From positions 4,962,966 to 5,026,965 of the forward strand of contig CM020514.1 in the NCBI GenBank assembly GCA_009823395.1: a DNA stretch of 64,000 bases, written 5' to 3'. Origin of the DNA: Thamnaconus septentrionalis. Lineage: Eukaryota; Chordata; Actinopteri; Tetraodontiformes; Monacanthidae. The translations under genes and the position numbers were made by a program. A model generated the notes under the pieces. The model was given only the letters and a program-made list of their open reading frames with translations. It had not been told where the DNA came from and did not search any database. Of this stretch, positions 57,361-64,000 are shown piece after piece (position 1 is the stretch's first letter; each line of letters opens with the position of its first letter).

Positions 57361-60300
57361 GAAGGCAACGACATTTTCATGTTGAAAGAATAAAATAAGC
57401 AGCAATTGGAGGCTTTCTGTGGTGGAGAACTTTTGTTTCTCTGCGAGCGACATGGCGCTGGTTTGATGATTCTTATGCATATTGTGTGAACATAAAATGG
57501 CTTCAACTTCATATGACTGAATTGAAGCTGTGAAGTGATGCTTGTATTCATTTTACATGCAGCTGTGGCAAGAGATAGTACATGGCAACAAGCATTTCTT
57601 ACTTACACAGCAAAGTCCCGGAGAAAAACGGACCGACTGACCCGAGTTTATTAAGCTCGCTCAGGCCTGGTTATTGGTGCTTTGTGGTTGATGGAACATT
57701 TGATGGTCCTTCGGTGGACTATTGTGTTTACAGGGCCTGTAAATTGGGTGTTAGGCTCTCTCGTTACGTCCCCTATGGGGGAAAATCCTTTGCACACAAC
57801 CGGGCCTGTGTTGAAACAACATAGACGACAACCGGCAATGTGGCTGCGAAAACCCGAAAGGCCATGGTGACAGTAACTTTGCTTCAGGTCTGTTCAATGT
57901 GTCAATAGCTACATGATGTTGGCTGAGAGTGAAGTTGTGAGCGACGGGTTTTCCAAGAATTTTGGTAAACCATATTTTTCTATAATACAACATGTCATGC
58001 ATAGGTTTTAGGTGCTTAGGTTTGGCCCAAAAAAAAAAATAGCCAAGGTTTTCAAATAGTTTTCACGCGAAGTGGTTGAATAGGGGTCAAACCCTTTTGA
58101 TTCCGGTCAACGCAGTCGGAGAAATACTGTATGCGGTATTTCCTGAGGTGTGACGGCGTGCTTTCGTAGGTGAATGATAACGAGCTCGGCCTAACGACAG
58201 CGTAAACCACCACCGTGGGCAGCCGGCGTGGCTCCGAATAACTGAAACGCCTTCATACCACAGAGCAGTTGCAGCTTGTCGGCCGCTAGGCCTGCCTCGA
58301 CAGGCTTTGAAGGGCGCCGCGTGTCTCTGACTGTAGTAGAGGCACAACTGGCGTGGCTTAAATAAGGCATTCTTTCTCCAAAACATAAATAATTAAATAA
58401 ATAAATAAGTCGGAACGTCCCACTCATAATTCGGCGTTCATCCGAACCCAATTAAAACAAATGAATCTTTCATTTCCAGTCATTTCGGTCAAGCAGGTTT
58501 ATTGGGATGATACGCTCCCAACATGCCGACGGACGCTTGCGTTGTGCAAGAACGGCACCCAGCACTGGGGGCTGCAGCACCTGCGGTCTCTTCCTGCGAC
58601 ACTCGCGAGTTTCTCAACGGCGAGCAACGTTGGCAATGCAGAAGTGCGCACAGAGCAACTGTGATTCCGTCTTCCGCTGTACGGTTAAATAGCCTGCTAA
58701 ATATAGCGGCGGGGGCCGCGCAGGAGGTTGCCGAGTGTTAAAGGAAGTCGTCATCGCTTGGACGGCGTCGGCACTGAGTCACGGACGTCGACCCAGCTGC
58801 GGTTAGACGCGAGCGTTTCGCTCCTGTCCCGACCCGACGAGTCAAATCCGCTGGGTTTTATGGGTCCATGTGTGGAAAGAGCTCGCAGAGAACATTTTGA
58901 GAAGGGGGCGGGCGACCCATTCAAAATAAAATCTATTATAAAGAAAAAGAAAACTTGGAAGATGGATTGAGGCCAATGAGTTTTCCGCTCCTCATAGAGC
59001 CAGTTTGCAAAACTTTAAAGCTTCCTGTTCTTCACAGAACCACGTCAAGACAAAAGTCTTATTTCCCGTTCCATGTTCTTTGAAAAAAAAGAAAATATAA
59101 AAGAAGCAGAACTCTTGTACTGCTTTGATCAAACTGACCCCACCGCGCAGCACCTAAGACAAAAAAAAAAATTTTTTAAATTTAAATGCAGAACTGTTGT
59201 ACTGCAGCATCTCTACTAATCTCTCCAGCAGCGAGCCGCTACCATTTATTACAAGCGCATGGTGGCCTCGTCATCTTGTTCTCAGGCGTCTTCGGTTGCT
59301 TTTTAACAGGCAGCTCGGACTGGAGCTTGGTGCCAGGTGGACGTGCGAGATTTCAGACTCGGAAATCTCAGCGATCCAGCTGCATTCGCCAACGAAACCT
59401 GAGCCTAAACCACTTGAAGGCCATGAGCTTGTATTTGCCACATGGAACATCTGTGCTATGACTGTAGGGCTTTGGCCACAGAGTAAGAAACCATCTGTTT
59501 GGATGGGGGAAGAAAACAAGCTAGCCTAATTGTGGACCCTTGTCTTTTTGGGTGTCCCGGGGCAGATCAGAGGCAGGGGACTGGTTAAGGGCTTGCAGGA
59601 AGGGGGTGGAGGTGGTGAAGGAGGGCTGGAGGGCTGGAGAAGGTATGCAGTGCAAGGAGTTCAAGCCTCAACATGTGGCTAACGCAAACCACTTCGAGCC
59701 CCCAAAACACTAACCGAGCACATTCATGCAAGCCGAGAGCTGGGACAAAGTGAAATCTGCATGTCTGCACTGGCCGAAAGACATTTTTCCCCTTGTACCG
59801 AGAGCATCGCAAACAGGCAAGCGCGGAAGAAGGAACGAGTGGCAAGAAACGAGGAAGAATCGCAATTTGTTTCAAGGGTCTAAAGCTGTCATAGGAGAAA
59901 TATTTACACCGGTCGATACAAACACAGCCAGCTGCGGGAGGAGCCAAGACACAATCCACCCTGTGTTGTTCTGGCTTGCTTGCTTGCTTGCTTGCTTTTA
60001 AACGAGTTTCCTGCGAAGGCAAATATTTGGCCACCCGCGATTACATGCTTCGGTGCGGGTAAAAGGACAGCATTCGGTGCGCTTGCGAACAAATTGGAGA
60101 AGTTAATGAGAAAAGCGTGCGACGGGGGATGCCGAGAAACGACCATATATGGACTAAAAAGCGTGAATGAGGAAGTGTAGGCTGAGGAGGAAGTGCCAGT
60201 GCGCCTGCTCAGAACCAAGGCGAATGAGCGTCAGGGCTCGCGAATAACACTTGCCGGAGTGACATTATCCCCCAAATAAAGGAAAATGTATAAATGAAAA

Positions 60301-60814
60301 TGGGGCGGTAAATGTAGAGAACTTGACCCTAATGGCGGCGGTCAGCAGCTCGCTGCAAATGAATGAAACCCGCCGCTTCCTCTCCCGTCTGGTTTCGTCC
60401 TTGCGAAAACACACAAATAAAAAACACTTCAACAATGAAGAAAAACACAATTTAGTGTTGAAAATCTGATCTAAAAATCGGAACTAGCAAACCAAATGCA
60501 GACATTTGTTTTCAGGAATCCAGAGAGGCCGTGTCGCTCATGGCAGAACCGATGAGATGGCCGTGTTTTGTCTCGGAATGCAACCGGGAGAGTGCACGGT
60601 AATCACGGCTAGCTTAGCCTGGTAGCTCGGAGGGTAGCGTACACAGTGGCAGACAAACACACACCCAGTCCCCCGCTGCTGACACTGACAGTCCCCGGCC
60701 GCCCTCCGCCCGTCAGTGACACCCCAGCACCCCGCCTTGGGCGCACGGCGCTCCGATGTGAGCAGCTTACCCTGTGCCGCAGTCGACAACACACGCCGGT
60801 AGCCGTCCAGCCAT
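45643..60814 (-). CDS. actr3: actin-related protein 3 (ARP3), complete, 12 coding exons
   Basis: ARP3 is one of the two actin-like subunits of the seven-protein Arp2/3 complex. It binds ATP and forms the base of new branched actin filaments in the cytoplasm and lamellipodia. Coding exons in transcript order are 60814-60771, 55603-55548, 55213-55089, 53331-53221, 53131-53036, 52035-51928, 51117-50974, 48871-48698, 48602-48510, 47640-47515, 46848-46765 and 45738-45643. All introns are GT/AG, and the phases join into a 418-residue protein, the mammalian length. Actin-fold phosphate loops are visible: DCGTGYTKLGY (residues 11-21), DSGDGVTHV (about 169-177) and LSGGSTMF (about 321-328). The C-terminus is NPVFGVMS. 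It is ACTR3 rather than ACTR3B: exon 8 has the segment [20 protein letters not shown]. Start context AAACCATGG is strong. No break or frameshift is seen. Being an intact, intron-bearing gene, it is not a retrocopy. Confidence 0.98.
45739..46764 (-). other. actr3 intron 11
   Basis: 1.0-kb intron. It holds a (GA) run near 45754-45764 and, on the opposite strand, a hAT transposase-like fragment described separately. Nothing else is recognisable. Confidence 0.85.
46435..46680 (+). pseudogene. possible hAT transposase fragment, antisense in actr3 intron 11
   Basis: A plus-strand open frame of 76 codons contains [12 protein letters not shown], which resembles the A-x-x-LDPRF segment of hAT-family transposases. 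It ends in a stop close to an AATAAA at about 46661. There is no catalytic core, so it would be a short relic. The similarity rests on a few residues and could be chance. The alternative is an unassigned open frame. Confidence 0.3.
46765..46848 (-). CDS. actr3: actr3 coding exon 11
   Basis: 84 bases, phase 0, residues 360-387, [18 protein letters not shown] through GSMLAST. Acceptor TTTCAG, donor GTAAG. Confidence 0.98.
46849..47514 (-). other. actr3 intron 10
   Basis: 0.67-kb intron. GC-rich near the exon 11 acceptor and AT-rich in the middle. A short direct repeat of 'actgggtcacatga' occurs near 47193-47218. No gene seen. Confidence 0.85.
47515..47640 (-). CDS. actr3: actr3 coding exon 10
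   Basis: 126 bases, phase 0, residues 318-359. It holds [17 protein letters not shown], the adenosine/phosphate-contacting loop of the actin fold, and ends ELSGGKLK. Confidence 0.98.
47641..48509 (-). other. actr3 intron 9
   Basis: 0.87-kb intron with a purine (GA) run just upstream of the exon 10 acceptor at about 47650-47680, and otherwise AT-rich DNA. No element recognised. Confidence 0.85.
48510..48602 (-). CDS. actr3: actr3 coding exon 9
   Basis: 93 bases, phase 0, residues 287-317, [17 protein letters not shown] through RRPLYK, identical in sense to mammalian ARP3. Confidence 0.98.
48698..48871 (-). CDS. actr3: actr3 coding exon 8
   Basis: 174 bases, phase 0, residues 229-286, beginning [20 protein letters not shown] and ending EIFFHPE. 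This exon gives the clearest separation from the ACTR3B paralogue. A 95-bp intron separates it from exon 9. Confidence 0.98.
48945..49215 (-). mobile_element. dispersed repeat, inverse copy of 38.6-38.9 kb
   Basis: Shared in reverse: CAACCTAGCGCTAACTC, GTTGGACCTTCC, TTTCTGGAGAGTTC, TCTAGAATTG, AAAACC/GGTTTT and GTAATGGAAAC. It lies within actr3 intron 7. Confidence 0.7.
49310..49450 (+). repeat. repeat segment shared with 54.7 kb
   Basis: Contains CTGAGTGCCAAAC, GAATATCG, AATCATCTTT and CCAAATTC..AT.TCCAAGAAAGTAAA in the same order as 54710-54835. Part of a retroelement 3' region. Confidence 0.55.
49489..49524. repeat. perfect hairpin, 15-bp stem and 6-base loop
   Basis: Arms ATGCCAATTTCTATA (49489-49503) and TATAGAAATTGGCAT (49510-49524) with loop cgaggg. 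Within actr3 intron 7. Confidence 0.9.
50974..51117 (-). CDS. actr3: actr3 coding exon 7
   Basis: 144 bases, phase 0, residues 181-228, beginning [19 protein letters not shown] and ending [24 protein letters not shown] differs from the mammalian isoleucine at the T position. Confidence 0.98.
51118..51927 (-). other. actr3 intron 6
   Basis: 0.81-kb intron. Mixed GC content near exon 7 and A-rich runs near 51670-51780. No element recognised. Confidence 0.85.
51928..52035 (-). CDS. actr3: actr3 coding exon 6
   Basis: 108 bases, phase 0, residues 145-180. It contains the second phosphate-binding loop DSGDGVTHV of the actin fold and ends VIPV before GTGAGT. Confidence 0.98.
52036..53035 (-). other. 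actr3 intron 5
   Basis: 1.0-kb intron, strongly AT-rich. The stretch 52140-52380 reads like the tail of a teleost retroelement, but I cannot assign it. No coding signal. Confidence 0.8.
53036..53131 (-). CDS. actr3: actr3 coding exon 5
   Basis: 96 bases, phase 0, residues 113-144, from [19 protein letters not shown] to PGLYIAVQ. Acceptor CTGCAG, donor GTGAG. Confidence 0.98.
53221..53331 (-). CDS. actr3: actr3 coding exon 4
   Basis: 111 bases, phase 0, encoding residues 76-112 from [17 protein letters not shown] to EDHYFLL. An 89-bp intron separates it from exon 5. Confidence 0.98.
53838..53859. repeat. head-to-head telomere-motif palindrome
   Basis: A 22-bp perfect palindrome in which GGGTTAGGGTT meets its complement AACCCTAACCC. 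Each arm carries a TTAGGG unit. Confidence 0.9.
54122..54160. repeat. 39-bp palindrome, 19-bp perfect arms
   Basis: The arms 54122-54140 and 54142-54160 are exact reverse complements around a single central T. Confidence 0.92.
54700..54911 (+). mobile_element. retroelement 3' tail with (ATCT)n
   Basis: TCCAAGAAAGTAAAGTAAAG, then CATTTTGGGAACAATAAAGT and an (ATCT/ATCC)n run at 54868-54911: the common teleost LINE/SINE tail form. Confidence 0.55.
55089..55213 (-). CDS. actr3: actr3 coding exon 3
   Basis: 125 bases completing Cys34 and encoding residues 35-75, from [16 protein letters not shown] to DKPTYSTK. It ends in phase 0 before GTAGGC. The mammalian YATK reads YSTK here, a mild change. 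Confidence 0.97.
55548..55603 (-). CDS. actr3: actr3 coding exon 2
   Basis: 56 bases encoding [18 protein letters not shown] with split codons at both ends (Gly on entry, Cys on exit). The acceptor TTGCAG and donor GTGAGT are canonical. Confidence 0.97.
55801..55836 (+). repeat. (CAG)12 in actr3 intron 1
   Basis: Twelve perfect units, CTG in the actr3 sense strand, preceded by AAAAA. Confidence 0.98.
57328..57354 (+). repeat. poly(T) run in actr3 intron 1
   Basis: About 27 T bases, poly(A) in the sense strand. Could be the tail of an unrecognised retroinsertion. Confidence 0.9.
59974..59998 (+). repeat. (TTGC)n repeat in actr3 intron 1
   Basis: About six units. Confidence 0.9.
60771..60814 (-). 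CDS. actr3: actr3 coding exon 1
   Basis: Encodes [14 protein letters not shown] plus two bases of the next glycine codon, then a GTAAG donor. It carries the start of the first phosphate-binding loop. A purine at -3 and G at +4 support this ATG. Confidence 0.97.
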
Positions 60815-60977
60815 GGTTTATCCCGGGGCTTCTGCGCGGTTCGGAAACGGTTAAAGGTGGATGTTATCGGGCTGTGTCGGCTGAAGGAATCTGGTGAAGC
60901 TGTCCACAGGCGGAACCCGAGCCTGCAGCACAGCCGTTCTCCACTTCCGCACTCGGCTCCTGGCGGTCGGGGAGAGG

Positions 60978-60988
60978 CAAGATGGCGG
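60978..60988 (+). promoter_or_regulatory. YY1-type motif at the actr3 promoter
   Basis: CAAGATGGCGG is a close match to the YY1 consensus (AAGATGGCGGC) and lies about 165 bp upstream of the actr3 ATG, the usual position near the start of TATA-less housekeeping promoters. A minus-strand GCGGAAGTG, an ETS-like site, is nearby at about 60945. The match is seen in sequence; use as a promoter is inferred. Confidence 0.6.
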
Positions 60989-60989
60989 A

Positions 60990-62090
60990 GGCCGGCGACA
61001 GGGACGCAGGCACGACTGTCAATCATCGACGTAGGACGGCACTACCTTATTCAGACGCAAAATGTACATTTACACAATTTTCGAATCATACGACTTACCT
61101 TTGAAGTAAAAATATACACGCACCGTATGTAGAAGTTCCTTAAAAGGTAAAAAAAAAAAAAAAAAAAAAAAAGAATAAAATAATCGGAACTTTCAAACTT
61201 CTTAAATTCTGTTCAAATAATAAAACAATTAAAAATATAAATGTTTTCTTAAAATATTAACTGTATACGGTTCACTCTAAAATCTAACATTATTTAAAAA
61301 TGGCAAATATATACTAATAAAATTATAACAATGAATAAAAACATTTTCAATAAAATGAAAGCCTATCAAATAAAGGATACAAATCTTTAATGTATTGCTC
61401 AAATTTCATTATTAATTGTGCGAGGATATTTATCAAATATTATTTATCAGATAAAATATTAACAATACAAAAAATAATGACGTAAAATAATGAGAGAGAA
61501 AAAAATCCCAGTTCCTGACTCCAGGTCAATTGGTGGCAGCACCGCCCTATAGACTTTGATAGTCAACATTAATCCACTAAAGATGAAGCCGGACGTTTAG
61601 CTTCGAAAACATCCATTGCGCACAGTGCGCAGTGACAGTGGGCCGTACAGTCAGTGGCATTTGAGAGACATTCACCTCAATGGCGCATTTTAGGGGTTGT
61701 GTGCGGGGTCCCTGCTGGGGTCTGACGATGGACGGCATGCTGATAGATTTCTGGGGCAGACGCGCCTGTCTTTTAATTCTTCGGACGTGCTGTTCAACTA
61801 CAGGGAGTTGAAGACGAAGCTTTGGAGTGACTTTACGTCATCGAGCGGCAAGTCTGGTGAGCCGACCACCACCACCATTATCACAGTAATAATAATTATT
61901 GTTATGATGATAATAATAACGCTAATTATTTTCATTTTTGTTATTGTCATTATTGTTATTGTTAATGACACTATTTGCACAAGAAATGGGTTAAAATGTA
62001 CTTGTTTCCGTGAAATAATTTATACTTTGCAGGCGAAGAGACCCAGATGTGGTAGGTTTATGAACTGATGCAGATGGGATCCTTTCATAT
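60990..62090. other. actr3-ddx18 spacer, left part
   Basis: Contains a poly(A) run at about 61148-61173, then 0.3 kb of AT-rich DNA. A more balanced block at 61540-61860 includes a TGCGCA..TGCGCA pair near 61617-61631, and then (ATT/ATC)-type low-complexity sequence at 61870-61970. No gene can be assigned. Confidence 0.7.
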
Positions 62091-62110
62091 GCCTCCATGA
62101 TTGAGAAATC

Positions 62111-62230
62111 ATTCATTCATTCATTCATCTTCTATGCCCGCTTATTCCAATTCAGGGTCACGGGGGTCTGCTGGAGCCTATCCCAGCTGTCTTAGGGCGA
62201 AGGCAAGGTACACCCTGGACAAGTCGCCAG
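62111..62230 (-). mobile_element. 5'-truncated SINE 3' end, with 13-bp target-site duplication
   Basis: 120 bp matching the 3' part of the tRNA-headed SINE seen full length at 18.65 kb, inserted in minus orientation with a (TGAA)-type tail at its left. It is bounded by exact copies of tgattgagaaatc at 62098-62110 and 62231-62243. The head and A/B boxes are missing, as expected from incomplete reverse transcription. Confidence 0.85.
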
Positions 62231-62243
62231 TGATTGAGAAATC

Positions 62244-63200
62244 TCTATGTATAATCTTCTACTTGCAGTTTGATGATGGGGAGACTTGAGGGAGTGTTGA
62301 CCAGGAGGTTGAAAGCCCCCTCAGTTGCCTTGTGGATGATGCCAATGTCACAAAGGCAGAACGAGACAACAGCACCTCCACCCAGAACCCTGACTTTCTG
62401 CTTTGTCCCAACCCACCCCCCCAAACATGAAGTACCAAACCAGTTTGCAGAGGTGATGAGAGTACGAATAAAAACTTTTTTTTTAAACGCTGTGGGGGAA
62501 GACCAGCAGAGGCAAAGTACAAACAGGCCCAGGGTGGTGGAGAGAGGACATTTTCAGAGCTACCCTGAATCCGGGCAGCTGTATTCACAGGGCAAGAACA
62601 GATGGAGGGCAAGGATTCTAAAGAGGCGGAGGAAAGAGTGAGAGATTGAGAAGATTCGTAGATGGGAGGATGTGAGGCACCTCAGGAGGACATCCAGAAG
62701 TCAGTTACTGGAACCACTATACTGTTGTGTGTAATAGTTTGTGAATGTGTGTTAGATGCTTTGTAATGTGAGAAGAACTCACACGCACAAACAGTTCAGA
62801 GAATGTTTGAAGTATATGTGTATATTATTATGATGAATATAACTGAAGAGTAAAGACCAGTGAAATATTTGTACACCCTTTTGCAGTTATTTGGACAGTA
62901 TGCCTTACTGAATATACAAATTAAACTCAGTCAGCTATAGCTGTGACGGTTGACTAGCATCAGTATTACTGGATTACTGCCCTGTATTGGGAATTGAAAT
63001 TTACCCACAGATAGATCAACAAGATGAACACTTTAAAAATATCTGCAAATGTTCAATCCTCAAGAGCAACATCACAAACTTAGATACTCTTGATTTAAAA
63101 TTGTGAGGTTTTTATGTTGAAAGTGTATGTTGTATCTGGTGAAGTGTTAATTTTGGGCCAATGTTTTCTTTTGTCGATAATAAACGGGGTCCTTGTCATT
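62244..63200. other. actr3-ddx18 spacer, right part
   Basis: Open but unrecognised sequence at 62270-62640 (basic, proline-rich in one frame), followed by AT-rich DNA. It could be an old repeat. No splice-supported gene was found. Confidence 0.6.
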
Positions 63201-63222
63201 TTTATTCAGGCACTGCGAGTAG

Positions 63223-63236
63223 CCTTCCGCTTCCGG
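63223..63236 (+). promoter_or_regulatory. two adjacent ETS-like motifs upstream of ddx18
   Basis: CCTTCCG followed directly by CTTCCGG, 47-60 bp upstream of the ddx18 ATG. ETS/GABP-type sites of this form are frequent in promoters of ribosome-biogenesis genes. No TATA box is evident. The function is inferred. Confidence 0.4.
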
Positions 63237-63282
63237 GGTCCTGAACACACACACATACACACGTGTGCTCGTCCCCGTAACC

Positions 63283-63388
63283 ATGGCCGACATGCAGATG
63301 AAGCTTCTGCGGAAGAAAATCCAGAAAAGAAACGAAAAGAACAAACAGCGTCAGCTCACCTTGAAGCAGACAGAAGAGGAAGACACTG
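63283..63388 (+). CDS. ddx18: ddx18 coding exon 1
   Basis: 106 bases encoding 35 residues plus one base, ending EEEDT before the donor GTATGT. A second in-frame ATG is at codon 4 and a third at codon 6. The first is preferred for its strong context. Confidence 0.93.
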
Positions 63389-64000
63389 GTATGTCTTTAA
63401 AACGTATTTTTACGGTTTGTTGGTCGGCGTCTCTACTCTGAGCTAGCGGCAAACTTTTACATGCTAGGCTAATGGCTAGCTCGTAACGGCAGGGTTTCTT
63501 AATCTTAAGGGTTACTTATATGAAGGCTCTGATTTTGCCAGGGGAAATAATGTCTTCTGAGCTGGAGAAATTGTGATACATGTTTGGCAATGAATGTTCT
63601 CACAGAACAGCGTGTTTTTGTGTTATTTCCGAATAGCCAGAATGAAGAAGCTAGCATAGCATAGGGACGTTGCTTATTGGGTTATCATCCACGATGCCAT
63701 AGCTTGTTTAAATTCTTTCTTTCACGGATTGGTGGAAGGATCTTAGTCCGACCTGCTGTTTTCTACGTCATATGCATCATCGTATCATTTTGCACAGCCG
63801 CCAACGGGCTTGAAGAGCAGTGTCCAACGGCTGGCAAGAAGGCTGCCAAGCTCAAGAAGAAACCGAAGAAGCAACTCGAAGTACAACCCGAGGACGCCAC
63901 GACAGAGGCAACTCCTCTGAAGAAGAAGAAAAAGAAAAGGAAGCTCGGAGATGCAACCGAACCACCAGGTAAACGTATGTCCAGTCATGAACGTCTCTTG
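63283..64000 (+). CDS. ddx18: DEAD-box RNA helicase DDX18, N-terminal part, runs off the window
   Basis: DDX18 (yeast Has1) is a nucleolar ATP-dependent RNA helicase of ribosome biogenesis. Two coding exons are visible: 63283-63388 and 63798-63968, joined in phase 1 through a GCC alanine codon. Residues 1-35 begin MADMQMKLLRKKIQKRNEKN, matching the conserved MKLLRKKIxKRN start of vertebrate DDX18. Exon 2 gives a charged linker with a run PLKKKKKKRKLGDA, comparable to the lysine-rich, low-complexity N-terminal extension of the family and a likely nuclear/nucleolar signal. The helicase core is beyond the window edge. The ATG context AACCATGG is strong. Confidence 0.93.
63389..63797 (+). other. 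ddx18 intron 1
   Basis: 409-bp intron with standard borders. Short repeats of 'gctagc' and 'ctagcata' occur. No box C/D or H/ACA RNA was evident to the eye. Confidence 0.85.
63798..63968 (+). CDS. ddx18: ddx18 coding exon 2
   Basis: 171 bases, open throughout, acceptor TTGCACAG, donor GTAAAC. The product is rich in Lys, Ala and Glu with a KKKKKKRK block. The frame is set by exon 1, and the exon leaves one base for the next codon. Confidence 0.88.

Larger units (their letters stand above)
55604..60770 (-). other. actr3 intron 1
   Basis: 5.2-kb first intron, much the longest. It contains a (CAG)12 tract at 55801-55836 (CTG in the sense strand), a poly(T) run near 57328-57354, an (AATA) stretch near 58387-58408 and a (TTGC) run near 59974-59998. 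GC-rich DNA near 58460-58860 has no recognisable exon. No snoRNA or miRNA was identified by eye. Confidence 0.8.

Noticed and set aside
59186..59530. Frame with [14 protein letters not shown], reminiscent of the GTWNVRTL start of a LINE endonuclease
   Set aside because: Only about four residues match, and no endonuclease catalytic motifs follow.
61617..61631. NRF1 site (TGCGCA pair)
   Set aside because: The two halves are spaced by extra bases compared with the usual NRF1 palindrome, so it is mentioned only as a weak hint.

Overview
The window is nuclear DNA from a bony fish, most likely a spiny-rayed (percomorph) teleost. The evidence is spliced vertebrate genes with GT/AG introns, many dinucleotide microsatellites, a tRNA-headed SINE with a tetranucleotide tail, Tc1/mariner and hAT DNA transposon remnants, L2-like LINE fragments and several small inverted-repeat elements of kinds that are common in teleosts. 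No bacterial gene organisation is present, and most long open frames are chance readings through repeats and GC-rich DNA.

Two protein-coding genes can be read with certainty, both at the right. actr3 (actin-related protein 3) lies on the minus strand. Its 12 coding exons between 60814 and 45643 assemble, with every splice phase matching, into a complete 418-residue protein, the same length as mammalian ARP3. A 3' UTR of about 1 kb runs down to poly(A) signals near 44.6 kb. About 2.5 kb away, head to head on the plus strand, ddx18 (a DEAD-box RNA helicase of ribosome biogenesis) begins at 63283. Only its first two coding exons fit in the window. Between the two starts lie a YY1-type site at the actr3 promoter, ETS-like motifs just upstream of ddx18, an unassigned CpG-containing segment and a 5'-truncated SINE with a 13-bp target-site duplication.

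The left 44.5 kb shows no exon that I can recognise. It is a mixture of: (i) GC-rich, apparently unique blocks with homeodomain- or forkhead-like words that look like conserved non-coding elements (near 2.2, 5.1, 7.7, 10.3, 21.3, 22.1, 23.4, 31.3, 32.0, 34.1, 37.2 and 39.6 kb); (ii) transposon debris (hAT at 11 kb with an exact 8-bp duplication, hAT-like pairs at 20 and 32.8 kb, an internally deleted Tc1 at 41 kb, LINE pieces at 26.7, 41.6 and 43.7 kb, SINEs at 12.6, 18.8 and 42.7 kb); and (iii) microsatellites, including a perfect (GT)58 and a (CAG)19. It could be a regulatory gene desert or part of a very long intron of a neighbouring gene. In human, DPP10, with its huge first intron, lies just beyond ACTR3, but I found no exon to prove this.

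No undescribed system with a defensible mechanism was found. The most notable structures are a perfect inverted AGGTCA palindrome (the TREpal form of a nuclear-receptor site) within nested hairpins at 14.68 kb, a perfect head-to-head telomere-motif palindrome and a 39-bp near-perfect palindrome in actr3 intron 3, the exactly delimited hAT and SINE insertions, and the cluster of candidate regulatory blocks.
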